A stretch of DNA of 64,000 nucleotides from contig NZ_JACOGF010000004.1 in assembly GCF_014284335.1 (NCBI RefSeq), positions 186,001 to 250,000 of the forward strand, in the 5' to 3' direction. The DNA comes from Undibacterium hunanense (GTDB taxonomy: Bacteria; Pseudomonadota; Gammaproteobacteria; Burkholderiales; Burkholderiaceae_D). This document shows positions 19,489 through 28,437 of the stretch, one piece after another. The notes below the pieces were generated by a model that had not been told where the DNA came from, did not search any database, and was given only the letters and a program-made list of their open reading frames with translations. The translations under genes and the position numbers were made by a program. The stretch's first letter is position 1; every line of letters starts with the position of its first letter.

Positions 19489-20727
19489 ATGGCCGTCAAT
19501 TCTCCCATTCCTGTTGCTGCTGACCTGAAGCCGGTAGCTGGTATTCGCCTGGGCTATGCCGAAGCCGGCATACGCAAAGCCAACCGCAAAGATGTCCTGG
19601 TAATGGAATTGGCTGCGACGGCCACGGTGTCGGGTGTGTTTACCACCAATCGTTTTTGCGCCGCGCCGGTTCAGGTATGCAAGGCCCACCTGGAAGGCCT
19701 GCTCATGAGCTCTGCCCCCATCCGGGCGCTGGTCATCAACACCGGCAATGCGAATGCCGGTACTGGTGATGCGGGCCTGGCTGCTGCCAATGCAACCTGT
19801 GCAGCCCTGGCTGAATTGCTGGATTGCGAAGCGGCACAGATATTGCCATTTTCTACCGGTGTGATCCTGGAACAACTGCCCGTCGACAGACTGGTTGCCG
19901 GTTTGCCCAAAGCCATAGAAAACCTCAAGGCAGATAACTGGTTTAATGCGGCAGAAGCCATCATGACTACCGACACCCAGCCCAAAGCTGCGTCGGCAAT
20001 GGTCAGCATCGGTGGTAAAACTGTCACCATGACCGGTATCAGCAAAGGCGCCGGCATGATCAAGCCAAATATGGCGACCATGCTGGGTTACCTGGCGCTG
20101 GATGCCAAAGTGGCGCAAAATGTGCTGGACCATCTGGTCAAGCAGGCTGCTGACAAATCCTTCAACTGCATCACCATTGATGGCGACACGTCGACCAATG
20201 ATTCCTTCATGCTGATCGCCACCGGCGCCGGTGAAGTGGAAGTGAATGATATCGATACACCTGAATATGCCTTGCTGGCAGAAGCCGTGACGGCCTTGTC
20301 GCAAAAGCTCGCGCACATGATCATTCGTGATGGCGAAGGCGCCACCAAGTTCATGACCATTGCCGTGGAAGACGGACGTGATGTGGAAGAGTGCCGCAAG
20401 ATTGCCTACTCCATCGCCCATTCACCACTGGTAAAAACAGCCTTCTTTGCCTCTGACCCCAATCTTGGCCGCATCCTGGCAGCGATAGGTTACGCCGGTG
20501 TCGGTGACCTGGATGTCAGCAAATTGAATTTGTACCTGGATGATGTATGGGTTGCCAAAAATGGTGGCCGTAATCCTGATTACCGCGAAGAAGATGGTCA
20601 GCGCATCATGAAGCAAAGTGAAATCACCATACGCGTGAAGCTGGCACGCGGTGATGCCCAGGCAACGGTATGGACTTGCGATCTGTCGCATGACTATGTA
20701 TCGATCAATGCTGATTACCGTTCCTGA
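19489..20727 (+). CDS. argJ: Bifunctional ornithine acetyltransferase / N-acetylglutamate synthase
   Basis: ArgJ recycles the acetyl group between N-acetylornithine and glutamate in arginine synthesis, and may also use acetyl-CoA. The 412-residue precursor contains the autocleavage region [17 protein letters not shown], where the Thr after NMA becomes the nucleophile of the beta chain. Near the N-terminus, [11 protein letters not shown] is conserved. Downstream lie DUF815 and mutT, a trio common in Betaproteobacteria with no obvious arginine link. Confidence 0.95.
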   Translation: MAVNSPIPVAADLKPVAGIRLGYAEAGIRKANRKDVLVMELAATATVSGVFTTNRFCAAPVQVCKAHLEGLLMSSAPIRALVINTGNANAGTGDAGLAAANATCAALAELLDCEAAQILPFSTGVILEQLPVDRLVAGLPKAIENLKADNWFNAAEAIMTTDTQPKAASAMVSIGGKTVTMTGISKGAGMIKPNMATMLGYLALDAKVAQNVLDHLVKQAADKSFNCITIDGDTSTNDSFMLIATGAGEVEVNDIDTPEYALLAEAVTALSQKLAHMIIRDGEGATKFMTIAVEDGRDVEECRKIAYSIAHSPLVKTAFFASDPNLGRILAAIGYAGVGDLDVSKLNLYLDDVWVAKNGGRNPDYREEDGQRIMKQSEITIRVKLARGDAQATVWTCDLSHDYVSINADYRS

Positions 20728-20750
20728 TATCCTTCACGAGTAAGCTTGCC

Positions 20751-21620
20751 ATGACCCAGCTCGACCAATTTTTATCCCGTGCAGAACACTTGCTGACCCG
20801 GCTGGAAGGTTTGCTACCCGCTGCTTCACCCGTGCCTGACTGGCAATTGGGCCATGCATTTCGCTGGCGCAAACGTGGTGGGCAGGGCTATCTGCAAGTG
20901 GTGCGTCATGTGTCAGACATTGCGCTGGATGACTTGTGTCATGTCACCATTCAGAAAGCCCAGATAGAACAGAATACCCGCCAGTTTGTGCATGGCAAAC
21001 CCGCCAACAATGTCTTGTTGACGGGCGCGCGCGGTACCGGCAAATCGTCTCTGATCAAAGCCTGCCTGAACCAGTTTGCTGACCAGGGTTTGCGTCTGAT
21101 CGAAGTCGATAAAACCGATCTGGCGGATTTGCACGATATCGTTGATCTGATCGCTGAACGGCCAGAACGCTTCATCGTTTTTTGTGACGACCTGTCGTTT
21201 GAAGAAGGTGAGGCCGGTTACAAGGCTTTGAAAGTGGCGCTCGATGGCAGTATTGCCGCGCAATCGGACAATGTACTAATCTATGCCACATCCAACCGCC
21301 GCCATCTCTTGCCGGAGAAAATGTCCGATAACGCCAGTTATAAATATAGCGACGATGGCGATTTGCATCCGGGTGAAACGGTAGAAGAAAAAATTTCCCT
21401 GTCTGAACGCTTTGGTTTGTGGGTGTCGTTCTACCCCTTCAAGCAGGATGATTATCTGGATATCGTCGCCCACTGGCTGACGACCATGGGATGCACTGCT
21501 GCACAAATCAATGAAGCACGCGGCGACGCTCTGCGCTGGGCATTGCAGCGTGGTTCACGTTCTGGTCGCGTCGCCTGGCAATTTGCGCGCGATTATGCTG
21601 GCCGCATGACGGAGTCCTGA
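20751..21620 (+). CDS. DUF815 AAA+ ATPase
   Basis: A 289-residue protein of the DUF815 family. The Walker A loop GARGTGKSS lies at residues 92-100, and the acidic FIVFCDDLSF is the probable Walker B at about 144-153. A sensor-like YATSNRRHLLPEKM follows. The fold is AAA+; the biological role of the family is not established. It is 23 bases after argJ and one base before the mutT ATG, so the three genes are probably one transcript. Confidence 0.88.
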   Translation: MTQLDQFLSRAEHLLTRLEGLLPAASPVPDWQLGHAFRWRKRGGQGYLQVVRHVSDIALDDLCHVTIQKAQIEQNTRQFVHGKPANNVLLTGARGTGKSSLIKACLNQFADQGLRLIEVDKTDLADLHDIVDLIAERPERFIVFCDDLSFEEGEAGYKALKVALDGSIAAQSDNVLIYATSNRRHLLPEKMSDNASYKYSDDGDLHPGETVEEKISLSERFGLWVSFYPFKQDDYLDIVAHWLTTMGCTAAQINEARGDALRWALQRGSRSGRVAWQFARDYAGRMTES

Positions 21621-21621
21621 T

Positions 21622-22026
21622 ATGACGGCAAAACCTGTAGATGTCGCCGTCGGCATATTAATGAAAGCCAATGGTGATGTCTTGCTGGGCCAGCGCCCCG
21701 CTGGCAAACCTTATGAAGGTTACTGGGAATTCCCGGGTGGCAAGGTCGAGGCAGACGAATCCATACTGGCCGCGCTAAAGCGTGAATTTGTGGAAGAGCT
21801 GGGTATACAGATCGTTTCTGCCGAGCCCTGGTGTGGTGTCGAACATATTTACCCGCATGCCCACGTCAGGCTGCATTTTTATATCAGCCGTGAATGGCAG
21901 GGCGAACCACAAAGCCTGGAAGGCCAGGCCTTTGCCTGGCAGGGCAGTGTTGCCGTCACACCCTTGTTACCTGCCACCATCCCTCTGCTGGAATGGCTGG
22001 ACCTGTTGCGCAGCGAGCCTGCCTGA
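21622..22026 (+). CDS. mutT: NUDIX hydrolase, MutT-like
   Basis: This is probably an 8-oxo-dGTP pyrophosphatase that cleans the nucleotide pool. The 134-residue length suits MutT. The complete NUDIX box G-x5-E-x7-REUxEExGU runs from G40 to I62, and the preceding GYWEFPGG is typical of true MutT. It starts one base after the DUF815 stop and is the last gene of the argJ cluster. A GC-rich hairpin follows. Confidence 0.9.
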   Translation: MTAKPVDVAVGILMKANGDVLLGQRPAGKPYEGYWEFPGGKVEADESILAALKREFVEELGIQIVSAEPWCGVEHIYPHAHVRLHFYISREWQGEPQSLEGQAFAWQGSVAVTPLLPATIPLLEWLDLLRSEPA

Positions 22027-22040
22027 GTGAGTGTTACCTA

Positions 22041-22066
22041 CAGGCCCCGATTGCGGGCCTGCTTTT
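22041..22066 (+). terminator. Probable terminator after mutT
   Basis: CAGGCCC pairs with GGGCCTG around a 7-base loop and is followed by CTTTTCG, a short T-run. It begins 15 bases after the mutT stop. Confidence 0.6.
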
Positions 22067-22069
22067 CGT

Positions 22070-22368
22070 TGTTTTCTTCCGCTCCCCCGTCGCTCTTTTT
22101 CACTTTATTGCACCATTTCTTTGCCAGCACCTGCATGGTATGGCGCACAGTCTGCGTCTGCTCTCCCTGTTTGCAGGTGTAAACCCTGGTATCGACGCTC
22201 ATGCCGATGACCCTGACCCCAATTTACTGATTTATTTGCTGAAAGCTTTTCCTGGTGGCAATTTTAGCTTGATGCAGACTGTCTTTTTATGACAAGCAAT
22301 CCGTAGTATCACTTATTGTCCTAAGCATTAGTCGCTGAGATTATCTGTGCTTTATTTTATATCTGGAC
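22070..22368. other. Intergenic stretch, no gene recognised
   Basis: Between the mutT hairpin and the alr regulatory region I see no ORF with family resemblance, no RNA gene and no clear repeat. Base composition shifts to AT-rich from about 22270 onward, where the alr control region begins. Confidence 0.5.
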
Positions 22369-22408
22369 TGTATCTAAAACAATACACTGTATTCAAAAAT
22401 GTACAGTG
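22369..22408. promoter_or_regulatory. Two TyrR-box-like palindromes upstream of alr
   Basis: TGTATC-N6-AATACA at 22369-22386, and TGTATT-N6-TGTACA at 22388-22405 (with CAC/GTG flanks extending its symmetry to 22385-22408). Both have the 18-base layout of the TyrR box, TGTAAA-N6-TTTACA. They start 19 bases apart, about two helical turns, and lie some 170-205 bases before the predicted start of transcription. This is an enhancer-like position for a sigma-54 activator. Confidence 0.65.
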
Positions 22409-22470
22409 TTCGATTTTCAGTACGCTATAGAGCGTGAATGCCTCTCAAAAAGAGCAAGAAAATCAGTGGG

Positions 22471-22488
22471 TGTATCGTTTTAAATACA
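22471..22488. promoter_or_regulatory. Third TyrR-box-like palindrome upstream of alr
   Basis: TGTATC-GTTTTA-AATACA repeats the half-sites of the first box exactly, with a different 6-base spacer. It is centred about 97 bases upstream of the predicted sigma-54 start site. Three matching sites in 120 bases is hard to explain by chance, even in AT-rich sequence. Confidence 0.65.
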
Positions 22489-22549
22489 GTTTTTTTGCTG
22501 CTGCCGAAATAAATTTTATAAGTCGTTGAATTTCTTCAATAAAATTTTG

Positions 22550-22565
22550 TGGCATGACGATTGCT
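22550..22565 (+). promoter_or_regulatory. Sigma-54 promoter of alr-dadA
   Basis: TGGCATGACGATTGCT matches 11 of the 12 defined positions of the sigma-54 consensus TGGCACG-N4-TTGCW, with the invariant GG and GC exactly 10 bases apart. Transcription should start near 22576, 33 bases before the alr ATG. Three enhancer-like palindromes lie upstream, and a GAFTGA-type activator is encoded 3 kb downstream. Confidence 0.8.
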
Positions 22566-22572
22566 ATAACTA

Positions 22573-22595
22573 ATCGCATGATTCATGCATGCGAT
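22573..22595 (+). promoter_or_regulatory. Hairpin at the alr 5' end
   Basis: ATCGCATG pairs perfectly with CATGCGAT around ATTCATG, directly before the GGAGTGG ribosome site of alr. Depending on the exact transcription start it would form at the 5' end of the message or overlap the initial transcribed DNA. Function unknown. Confidence 0.4.
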
Positions 22596-22608
22596 GGAGT
22601 GGTGAAAA

Positions 22609-23721
22609 ATGAGGCAAGTTGCTGGAAGAGCAGGTGCAGTACTTCGTATTGATTTAAAAGCAATACGTTATAACTATCGCCTTTTGCAGGGTTTGTTGGG
22701 TAAGGCGAAATGTGGGGCCGCAGTCAAGGCAGATGCTTATGGCCTAGGTGCCATACCGGTGGTGCAGGCACTGTATGCAGAAGAATGTCGCGATTTTTTT
22801 GTCGCCCATCTGGAAGAGGGTATTGCCTTGCGCCAGCACTTACCCGCCGATGCTGCAATCTATATCATGCATGGCGCACCTGTGGGGTATGACGCTGAAT
22901 TGCTGGAACATAATTGTATCCCCGTCCTGAACAGCCTGCCGCAAATCCTGGCATGGCGCGATCTGGCCAGGCAACAGCAGCGCCGTCTGCCTGCCATTGT
23001 GCAATTCGATACCGGCATGGCCAGAATGGGCTTGTCCGATGCTGAAGTCGGTCTCTGGCAAGATGATGCCGGTTTGACCGATGGTATCGATCTGCTTTAT
23101 GCCATGAGTCACCTCGTCAGCGCCGAAGACCAGTCCAGTCCGGTCAATCATCAACAATTACAGCGCTTCAATGACTTGCGCGAACGCATACCTGCATGCC
23201 AGGGCTTGCCTGCCAGCCTGGCAAATTCATCCGGCATTTTCCTTGGTTCCGATTTTCATTTTAAGCTTGCACGTCCGGGGGCTGCCCTGTATGGCGTGGC
23301 ACCGGTAGCCGGGCAGGCCAATCCCATGCGGGCGGTTGCTCATTTGCAGGGCAGCATCATCCAGACCCGCGAAATTCCTGCCGGTACCGGCGTGGGCTAT
23401 GGTGCCAGCTGGCGCAGCAGCCAGACCAGTCGCATTGCGACCGTTGCTGTCGGCTATGCCGATGGCTGGATGCGCAGTCTCAGCAATCGCGGCATCGCCC
23501 ATATTGCAGGCCAGGCAGTGCCCATGGTCGGCAATGTCTCCATGGACACTATTACCCTGGATGTGAGCACTGTGGCCGCTGAACACTTGCTGCCAGGCAC
23601 GCTGGTTGACTTGATATCTGCCGACAATACGGTAGATCAGGTGGCAGCCAGGGCTGGCACGATAGGCTACGAGATATTGACTAGCCTGGGGGCCCGCTAC
23701 GAGCGCACTTACAGCGATTAA
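22609..23721 (+). CDS. alr: Alanine racemase (probably catabolic)
   Basis: This PLP enzyme interconverts L- and D-alanine. The 370-residue product has the PLP lysine K40 in AAVKADAYGLG and the opposing catalytic tyrosine Y264 in GVGYGASW. It is followed by dadA, which oxidises D-alanine, so the pair funnels L-alanine to pyruvate. A DadX-like catabolic role fits better than cell-wall supply, though it could do both if it is the only racemase. The ATG at 22609 has GGAGTGG upstream. Control by sigma-54 is predicted. Confidence 0.94.
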   Translation: MRQVAGRAGAVLRIDLKAIRYNYRLLQGLLGKAKCGAAVKADAYGLGAIPVVQALYAEECRDFFVAHLEEGIALRQHLPADAAIYIMHGAPVGYDAELLEHNCIPVLNSLPQILAWRDLARQQQRRLPAIVQFDTGMARMGLSDAEVGLWQDDAGLTDGIDLLYAMSHLVSAEDQSSPVNHQQLQRFNDLRERIPACQGLPASLANSSGIFLGSDFHFKLARPGAALYGVAPVAGQANPMRAVAHLQGSIIQTREIPAGTGVGYGASWRSSQTSRIATVAVGYADGWMRSLSNRGIAHIAGQAVPMVGNVSMDTITLDVSTVAAEHLLPGTLVDLISADNTVDQVAARAGTIGYEILTSLGARYERTYSD

Positions 23722-23770
23722 GTTCACATCTGCCCGGTGCTGGCGGTAAAAAAACAATAGCCGGGTAAAT

Positions 23771-23803
23771 AGCAGAATATAAGCAGAATATAAGCAGAAT
23801 ATA
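23771..23803 (+). repeat. Three tandem 11-bp repeats between alr and dadA
   Basis: AGCAGAATATA is repeated three times without gaps at 23771, 23782 and 23793, followed by a degenerate AATAAGAGAATATAAAT. The run lies in the 125-base alr-dadA spacer just before the dadA ribosome site. The 11-base period is close to one DNA turn. Confidence 0.8.
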
Positions 23804-23846
23804 AATAAGAGAATATAAATAGCAGGATCAAAATAGGAGAGGCAGC

Positions 23847-25139
23847 ATGAAAGTAGTGATATTGGGGGCAGGTGTCATAGGAACGGCGTCAGCCTATTAC
23901 CTGGCCAGGGCCGGGCATGAGGTGACGGTGATAGAGCGCCAGCCGGCAGCGGGGCTGGAAACCAGTTATGCCAATGCCGGTGAAGTGTCACCCGGTTATT
24001 CTGCCCCATGGGCTGGCCCGGGTGTTCCCCTGAAGGCCATCAAATGGCTGATGATGCAGCATAGCCCACTGGCGATACGGCCCAGCCTTGACCCCAGCAT
24101 GTGGCGCTGGGTTACGCAAATGCTGATGAACTGCACCACCAAACGCTACGAGATCAATAAGGGACGCATGCTGCGTATGGCAGAATACAGCCGTGACGTC
24201 TTGCAGCAATTGCGCAGCGATACCGGCATCAGCTATGACGAACGGACCCAGGGCACGTTGCAACTGTTCCGCAATCAGCAGCAACTTGATGGTGCCGAGG
24301 CAGATATTGCCATTCTTAAACGCTATGATGTCCCGTATGAAACACTGGACAAGGCAGGCTGCCTGAAAGTCGAACCGGCACTGGCGAATGTGCAGGAGAA
24401 ATTTGTAGGTGCCTTGCGTTTGCCCGGCGATGAAACAGGTGACTGCTTCAAGTTCACCCAAAATTTATCGAAGCTGGCACAAGAACTCGGTGTGCAGTTC
24501 AAATACGGCGTCAGCATACAAAGACTGGTTAAAAGTGGCGATACCATCAGTTCCGTCATCACCTCGGAAGGAGAGATCAAGGCCGATAGTTTCGTACTGG
24601 CCCTGGGCAGCTATTCACCGATTCTGTTGAAAGAACTGGATATCCGGATCCCGGTCTACCCCATCAAGGGTTATTCCATCACCGTGCCTATCACCGATGC
24701 GCACAAGGCACCAGAATCCACCGTCATGGATGAAACCTACAAAGTCGCGATCACCCGCCTGGGTGACCGCATACGTGTAGGTGGTACTGCAGAAATCACG
24801 GGCTATAACCTGGACCTGCGTGCTGAGCGTCGCGCCACGCTGGAACATTCAGTGACTGATCTGTTCCCCGGTGGCGGTGATGTCGCCAAGGCAGAATTCT
24901 GGACTGGCCTGCGCCCGATGACACCGGATGGTACGCCGGTGATAGGCCCGACTCCTTACCGTAATCTGTATCTGAACACTGGCCACGGCACCCTGGGCTG
25001 GACCATGGCCTGCGGTTCCGGTCAGTTTATTGCAGACATTGTTTCTGGCAAACGACCTGCCATTTCGACCGAAGGTTTATTCATGGACCGTTATGGCAGT
25101 GCGAATCGTCCTATTTTTGTTACCAAGGAGCTGGCATGA
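23847..25139 (+). CDS. dadA: D-amino-acid dehydrogenase, small subunit
   Basis: DadA is a membrane-associated flavoprotein that oxidises D-alanine and other D-amino acids to 2-oxo acids and ammonia, feeding electrons to the respiratory chain. The 430-residue length matches the family. The FAD-binding [14 protein letters not shown] is at the N-terminus, followed by [19 protein letters not shown], typical of Dad[16 protein letters not shown] and [16 protein letters not shown] form the C-terminal FAD site. It has an AGGAGAGG ribosome site and overlaps the next gene by 4 bases. Confidence 0.96.
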   Translation: MKVVILGAGVIGTASAYYLARAGHEVTVIERQPAAGLETSYANAGEVSPGYSAPWAGPGVPLKAIKWLMMQHSPLAIRPSLDPSMWRWVTQMLMNCTTKRYEINKGRMLRMAEYSRDVLQQLRSDTGISYDERTQGTLQLFRNQQQLDGAEADIAILKRYDVPYETLDKAGCLKVEPALANVQEKFVGALRLPGDETGDCFKFTQNLSKLAQELGVQFKYGVSIQRLVKSGDTISSVITSEGEIKADSFVLALGSYSPILLKELDIRIPVYPIKGYSITVPITDAHKAPESTVMDETYKVAITRLGDRIRVGGTAEITGYNLDLRAERRATLEHSVTDLFPGGGDVAKAEFWTGLRPMTPDGTPVIGPTPYRNLYLNTGHGTLGWTMACGSGQFIADIVSGKRPAISTEGLFMDRYGSANRPIFVTKELA

Positions 25140-25726
25140 ATCAATTTGAAGAATTACTTTCATCGACTCAGGTTTTTTCTGATGCCAACCTGAATGCGCG
25201 CTTTTATACGGCGATAGAATTGCTGGCGCAAATCATGATGGTGATGCCGCGTACTGCAAATATCACCACACTGGCCCAGGCCACTGGCAAAACTCCACGC
25301 CTGATCCGTTCCATCCTGGCAACATTGAACAAGGATGATCTGGTCAGCCGCGACGCCAAGGAAAAAGATGCCTGGCATTGTCGTGATTGCAACGGCATCA
25401 TTACCCTGGCAGATGTGTATCGCTGTTTTGTCATGGCAGAGGAAAAGGCGGCAGCCAAGGCCATAGAAAAACAGGCGCAGGATCAGACAAAAGCACAGGC
25501 CCAGCAGGCACAAGAGACGGAAATGCAGCATGAAAGACGCATTACCCGTACTTCCAGCCAGCAAAGTGTTGATCTGCTGATGATGCAAGTTAAAATGACG
25601 CTCAATCGTGCAGTTTTGCAGCAACTTGAGCAATTTGACCTGGGCCGCTTGCGTGGCCTAGCATCGAACAGCTCATTCCGCCGCCAGCATGCGCGTCCGC
25701 GCGGATATATTCCAGAACCCTTTTAA
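25136..25726 (+). CDS. Rrf2-like winged-helix protein
   Basis: A 196-residue protein. The first 100 residues resemble an Rrf2-type regulator: [16 protein letters not shown], then [28 protein letters not shown], then [11 protein letters not shown] CxxC (CRDC) lies near residue 84, but not the three-cysteine cluster of Fe-S Rrf2 proteins. A Lys/Gln/Ala-rich helix (about 103-135) and a basic tail follow. Its ATG lies inside the dadA stop, so it is translationally coupled to a catabolic gene. It may be a local feedback regulator. Target and signal are unknown. Confidence 0.65.
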   Translation: MNQFEELLSSTQVFSDANLNARFYTAIELLAQIMMVMPRTANITTLAQATGKTPRLIRSILATLNKDDLVSRDAKEKDAWHCRDCNGIITLADVYRCFVMAEEKAAAKAIEKQAQDQTKAQAQQAQETEMQHERRITRTSSQQSVDLLMMQVKMTLNRAVLQQLEQFDLGRLRGLASNSSFRRQHARPRGYIPEPF

Positions 25727-25768
25727 ACCAATACCACCTTCAGCTCACGTCAGGTCCATTCTTCCAGC

Positions 25769-27328
25769 ATGCGCATTAATATACAGTTCAAGGACCGTGT
25801 CGGTATTGCCCATGAAATCCTGGCGGTGCTGGCGCGTCGCGGCCTGAATGTGGTGGCGGTGGAAGTGGATCCGCCGCATATTTATATCGACAGTCCGGAA
25901 CTGCTGGATTTCATGCTGCCATCCCTGCAGGCAGACTGTCAGCAGGTACGGGGTGTCGGTGACATCAAGGTGCTGGATGTCTTGCCCGGCATACGGCGAC
26001 GCCTGAATCTCGATACCATGATGGCTGTTATGGAAGACCCGGTGCTGGCTATTGATGCAGGCGGACATATCGTGATCGCCAATGCGGCTGCAGCCACAGC
26101 AGTCCGCTTGTCAGAAGCCGAGCTATGCCAGCGCAACCTGAACCAGGTGCTGGACGATACCGGTATCCTGGAAGAGCTGCTGACCAGCGGTTTTCGTCTG
26201 CCCAGCCGTGAAGTCATACTCAATGGCGAACCTTTTTTCATGGATGTCACGCCTGTATCCGAACCCCAGGGTATGGATATTGCCCAGCATGGCCGCTCAG
26301 TGGGCGCAGTGCTGACCTTTCATGCACCGACACGCATAGGTGGCCGCCTGCATGCATTGCAACATTCTGAAGGTAGTGGCTTTCATTTCATTATCGGTGA
26401 ATCCGAGCAGATACGCGCCCTGAAGACGCGGGCTGCCAGGGTTGCCGTGGTCGATGCCCCCCTGCTGATTACCGGCGAGACTGGCACCGGCAAAGAATTG
26501 CTGGCGCAGGCCTGTCATGGTGTCAGTGGTCGCAGCAATGCGCCTTTCCTGGAATTGAATTGTGCTGCCTTGCCAGAAAGCCTGGCTGAAAGCGAATTGT
26601 TTGGCTACACCTCGGGCGCCTTTACCGGCGCCCAGCGTGGTGGCAAACCAGGCCTGTTTGAAATGGCGGATGGTGGCACCGTATTTCTCGATGAAATCGG
26701 TGAAATGTCGCTGTATTTGCAAGCCAAACTGCTGCGCTTTCTCAACGATGGTAAATTCCGCCGTATAGGCAGCGACAAGGAAGTCAGGGTGAATGTGCGC
26801 ATCATCAGCGCCACCCACCGTAATCTGCGCAAGATGGTGCAGGAGGGCAGTTTCCGCGAAGACTTGTTTTACCGCCTGAACGTACTGCATCTGGAAATGC
26901 CGGCCTTGCGCGAGCGTCCTGACGATATCCTGCCTCTGGCCAGGCATTTTATCGAACGTGCCTGCACCCAGGCGCAAAAGCCCGTTTGCCGCCTTAACTC
27001 GGCAGCCTGCGCTGCGCTGGTGTCAAATCACTGGCCAGGTAATGTCCGGCAATTGCAGAATGTCGTGTTCAGGGCGATTACCATGTCAGATCAGCGTGTG
27101 CTGGATGCGGCAGACCTGGATTGGGCAGAAGGCAGCATTACTGCCGACGTGGTGAAAAGTGACGTGACCGAGAGTTGGGAAGATTCGGTGAATGCGTTTG
27201 AGCGCAGTCTTCTGGAATCCATGTATCCGCAATATCCGTCCAGCCGCAAGCTGGCGATGCGATTGGCTACCTCGCATTCCATGATCGCCACCAAATTACG
27301 TAAATACGGTATTCCGCAAAAGCGCTAG
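25769..27328 (+). CDS. TyrR/PhhR-like sigma-54-dependent activator
   Basis: A 519-residue regulator with TyrR architecture. An ACT-like amino-acid-binding domain (about 1-75: FKDRVGIAHEILAVLARRGLNVVAVEV) comes first, then PAS (about 80-185), AAA+ (about 205-435) and a Fis-type helix-turn-helix (about 475-519). Walker A GETGTGKE is at 236-243 and an intact GAFTGA loop at 283-288, so it should contact sigma-54 RNA polymerase, unlike E. coli TyrR, which lacks that loop. It follows the Rrf2-like gene by 42 bases. TyrR-box-like sites before alr are its natural targets, with an amino acid as likely ligand. Confidence 0.88.
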   Translation: MRINIQFKDRVGIAHEILAVLARRGLNVVAVEVDPPHIYIDSPELLDFMLPSLQADCQQVRGVGDIKVLDVLPGIRRRLNLDTMMAVMEDPVLAIDAGGHIVIANAAAATAVRLSEAELCQRNLNQVLDDTGILEELLTSGFRLPSREVILNGEPFFMDVTPVSEPQGMDIAQHGRSVGAVLTFHAPTRIGGRLHALQHSEGSGFHFIIGESEQIRALKTRAARVAVVDAPLLITGETGTGKELLAQACHGVSGRSNAPFLELNCAALPESLAESELFGYTSGAFTGAQRGGKPGLFEMADGGTVFLDEIGEMSLYLQAKLLRFLNDGKFRRIGSDKEVRVNVRIISATHRNLRKMVQEGSFREDLFYRLNVLHLEMPALRERPDDILPLARHFIERACTQAQKPVCRLNSAACAALVSNHWPGNVRQLQNVVFRAITMSDQRVLDAADLDWAEGSITADVVKSDVTESWEDSVNAFERSLLESMYPQYPSSRKLAMRLATSHSMIATKLRKYGIPQKR

Positions 27329-27365
27329 TCCTGATAGATGGGGATAGCCTCTTAAGGAGCTGGTC

Positions 27366-27542
27366 TTATTGCGTCAGGTCAGGATCTTCAGGCAGATTGA
27401 CGGCAGGTATCGTATATTTTTCTTCCGCCCAGGCACCCAGATCAATCTGCTTGCAGCGTTCAGAACAAAATGGACGCCAGCGGTTCGCTTCTTTCCATTC
27501 CACCTTGTTTTTACAGGTGGGACAGTCAACAAAAGTGGCCAT
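27366..27542 (-). CDS. yacG: DNA gyrase inhibitor YacG (small zinc protein)
   Basis: A 58-residue [21 protein letters not shown] at its start and [13 protein letters not shown] in the middle. The four cysteines (CPTC and CSERC) form the zinc-binding site of YacG, which binds GyrB and inhibits gyrase in E. coli. It starts 2 bases after the zapD stop. The coaE-zapD-yacG order is the standard proteobacterial arrangement. Small and easily overlooked, but the motif and synteny make it secure. Confidence 0.93.
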   Translation of the reverse strand: MATFVDCPTCKNKVEWKEANRWRPFCSERCKQIDLGAWAEEKYTIPAVNLPEDPDLTQ

Positions 27543-27544
27543 AG

Positions 27545-28300
27545 TTAAAAATTACAGAGAGTCAGGTCAAACGGGATATCGTTTTCGAAAGCCTTGGGCT
27601 TCATGTCACCATCCTGTGACATATAACGTATCCACAACATATATTTATTTGCAGAAATTTCAGGAATGGCTCCCAGTTCCTGCGCCACACTGACGCGCAG
27701 CAACTGGTACACCTTGCCCTGCAACATTTGCTGGTAACTGCCAGCCTGGGCGATCACTTTTGAGGTGGAGCCAGATTCGCGCAACAGGCGCAGGACTACA
27801 TTAATGGCACCAAACAAGGGAGCAATCGGAGCAAACCAGGCACTGATGTCAGAATAACGTTTTTCGGGTGAATTTTTTTGCCATGCGTGATAGCTGGGCA
27901 AATCAAACTCGCAGGCACCACCCGGAATAATGGTGCGGCCACGTATGCTCATCAGCCATTCATTATCGCGCACGTTCTGACCGGTTTTACCGGTGCTGGC
28001 AACCAGGGCCGTGCTGGCGCGATCGACATCGTCCAGAACCTTGTCGAGCATGTCGGCCTGTACATTCGGATTGGACTTGAAACTGATGAGAGTGTGTTTC
28101 TGTCTTTCGAGTTCTTGCAAGAGATCGGATTTGAGGTCGGCACGACCAGCGACTTCCAGCATTTCGAAAATGGTGGCAAGGGCAACGTGATGCTGCATGG
28201 GGTCAGACTGATGCAGGAAAAATGTGAATTTTTCGTATAAGTCTTCCAGCCGCAATAACGTGCGAATACGCTCGTTAAAAGGGTATTCGTAAACAATCAA
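27545..28300 (-). CDS. zapD: Cell division protein ZapD
   Basis: ZapD (YacF) cross-links FtsZ filaments and stabilises the Z-ring. The 251-residue product starts [25 protein letters not shown] and contains [21 protein letters not shown], both diagnostic for the family. It lies between coaE (137-base gap) and yacG. Its partner FtsZ is encoded at 8.5 kb in this window. Confidence 0.94.
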   Translation of the reverse strand: MIVYEYPFNERIRTLLRLEDLYEKFTFFLHQSDPMQHHVALATIFEMLEVAGRADLKSDLLQELERQKHTLISFKSNPNVQADMLDKVLDDVDRASTALVASTGKTGQNVRDNEWLMSIRGRTIIPGGACEFDLPSYHAWQKNSPEKRYSDISAWFAPIAPLFGAINVVLRLLRESGSTSKVIAQAGSYQQMLQGKVYQLLRVSVAQELGAIPEISANKYMLWIRYMSQDGDMKPKAFENDIPFDLTLCNF

Positions 28301-28355
28301 AATAGTTTCCCTGTCAAAATTTGTGCTAATTCAAGCTGCACATGATTCTGAACCA

Positions 28356-28434
28356 TACTGTGTGAAATTACAAACATCGCGTGCAGATTCTTTCAAAAAA
28401 ATTGACGCATCAACGTGTATTCCTTCACACAGTA
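28356..28434 (-). repeat. Long-range inverted repeat between coaE and zapD
   Basis: TACTGTGTGAA at 28356-28366 and TTCACACAGTA at 28424-28434 are perfect 11-base complements separated by 57 bases. On the minus strand the first arm begins 4 bases after the coaE stop. It could close a large RNA loop in a coaE-zapD message or be a paired protein-binding site. Confidence 0.5.
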
Positions 28435-28437
28435 CAC

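Noticed and set aside
21894-22292. 132-residue plus-strand ORF overlapping mutT
   Set aside because: Its first third is a shifted-frame shadow of mutT and the rest has no recognisable domain, ribosome site or conserved pattern.
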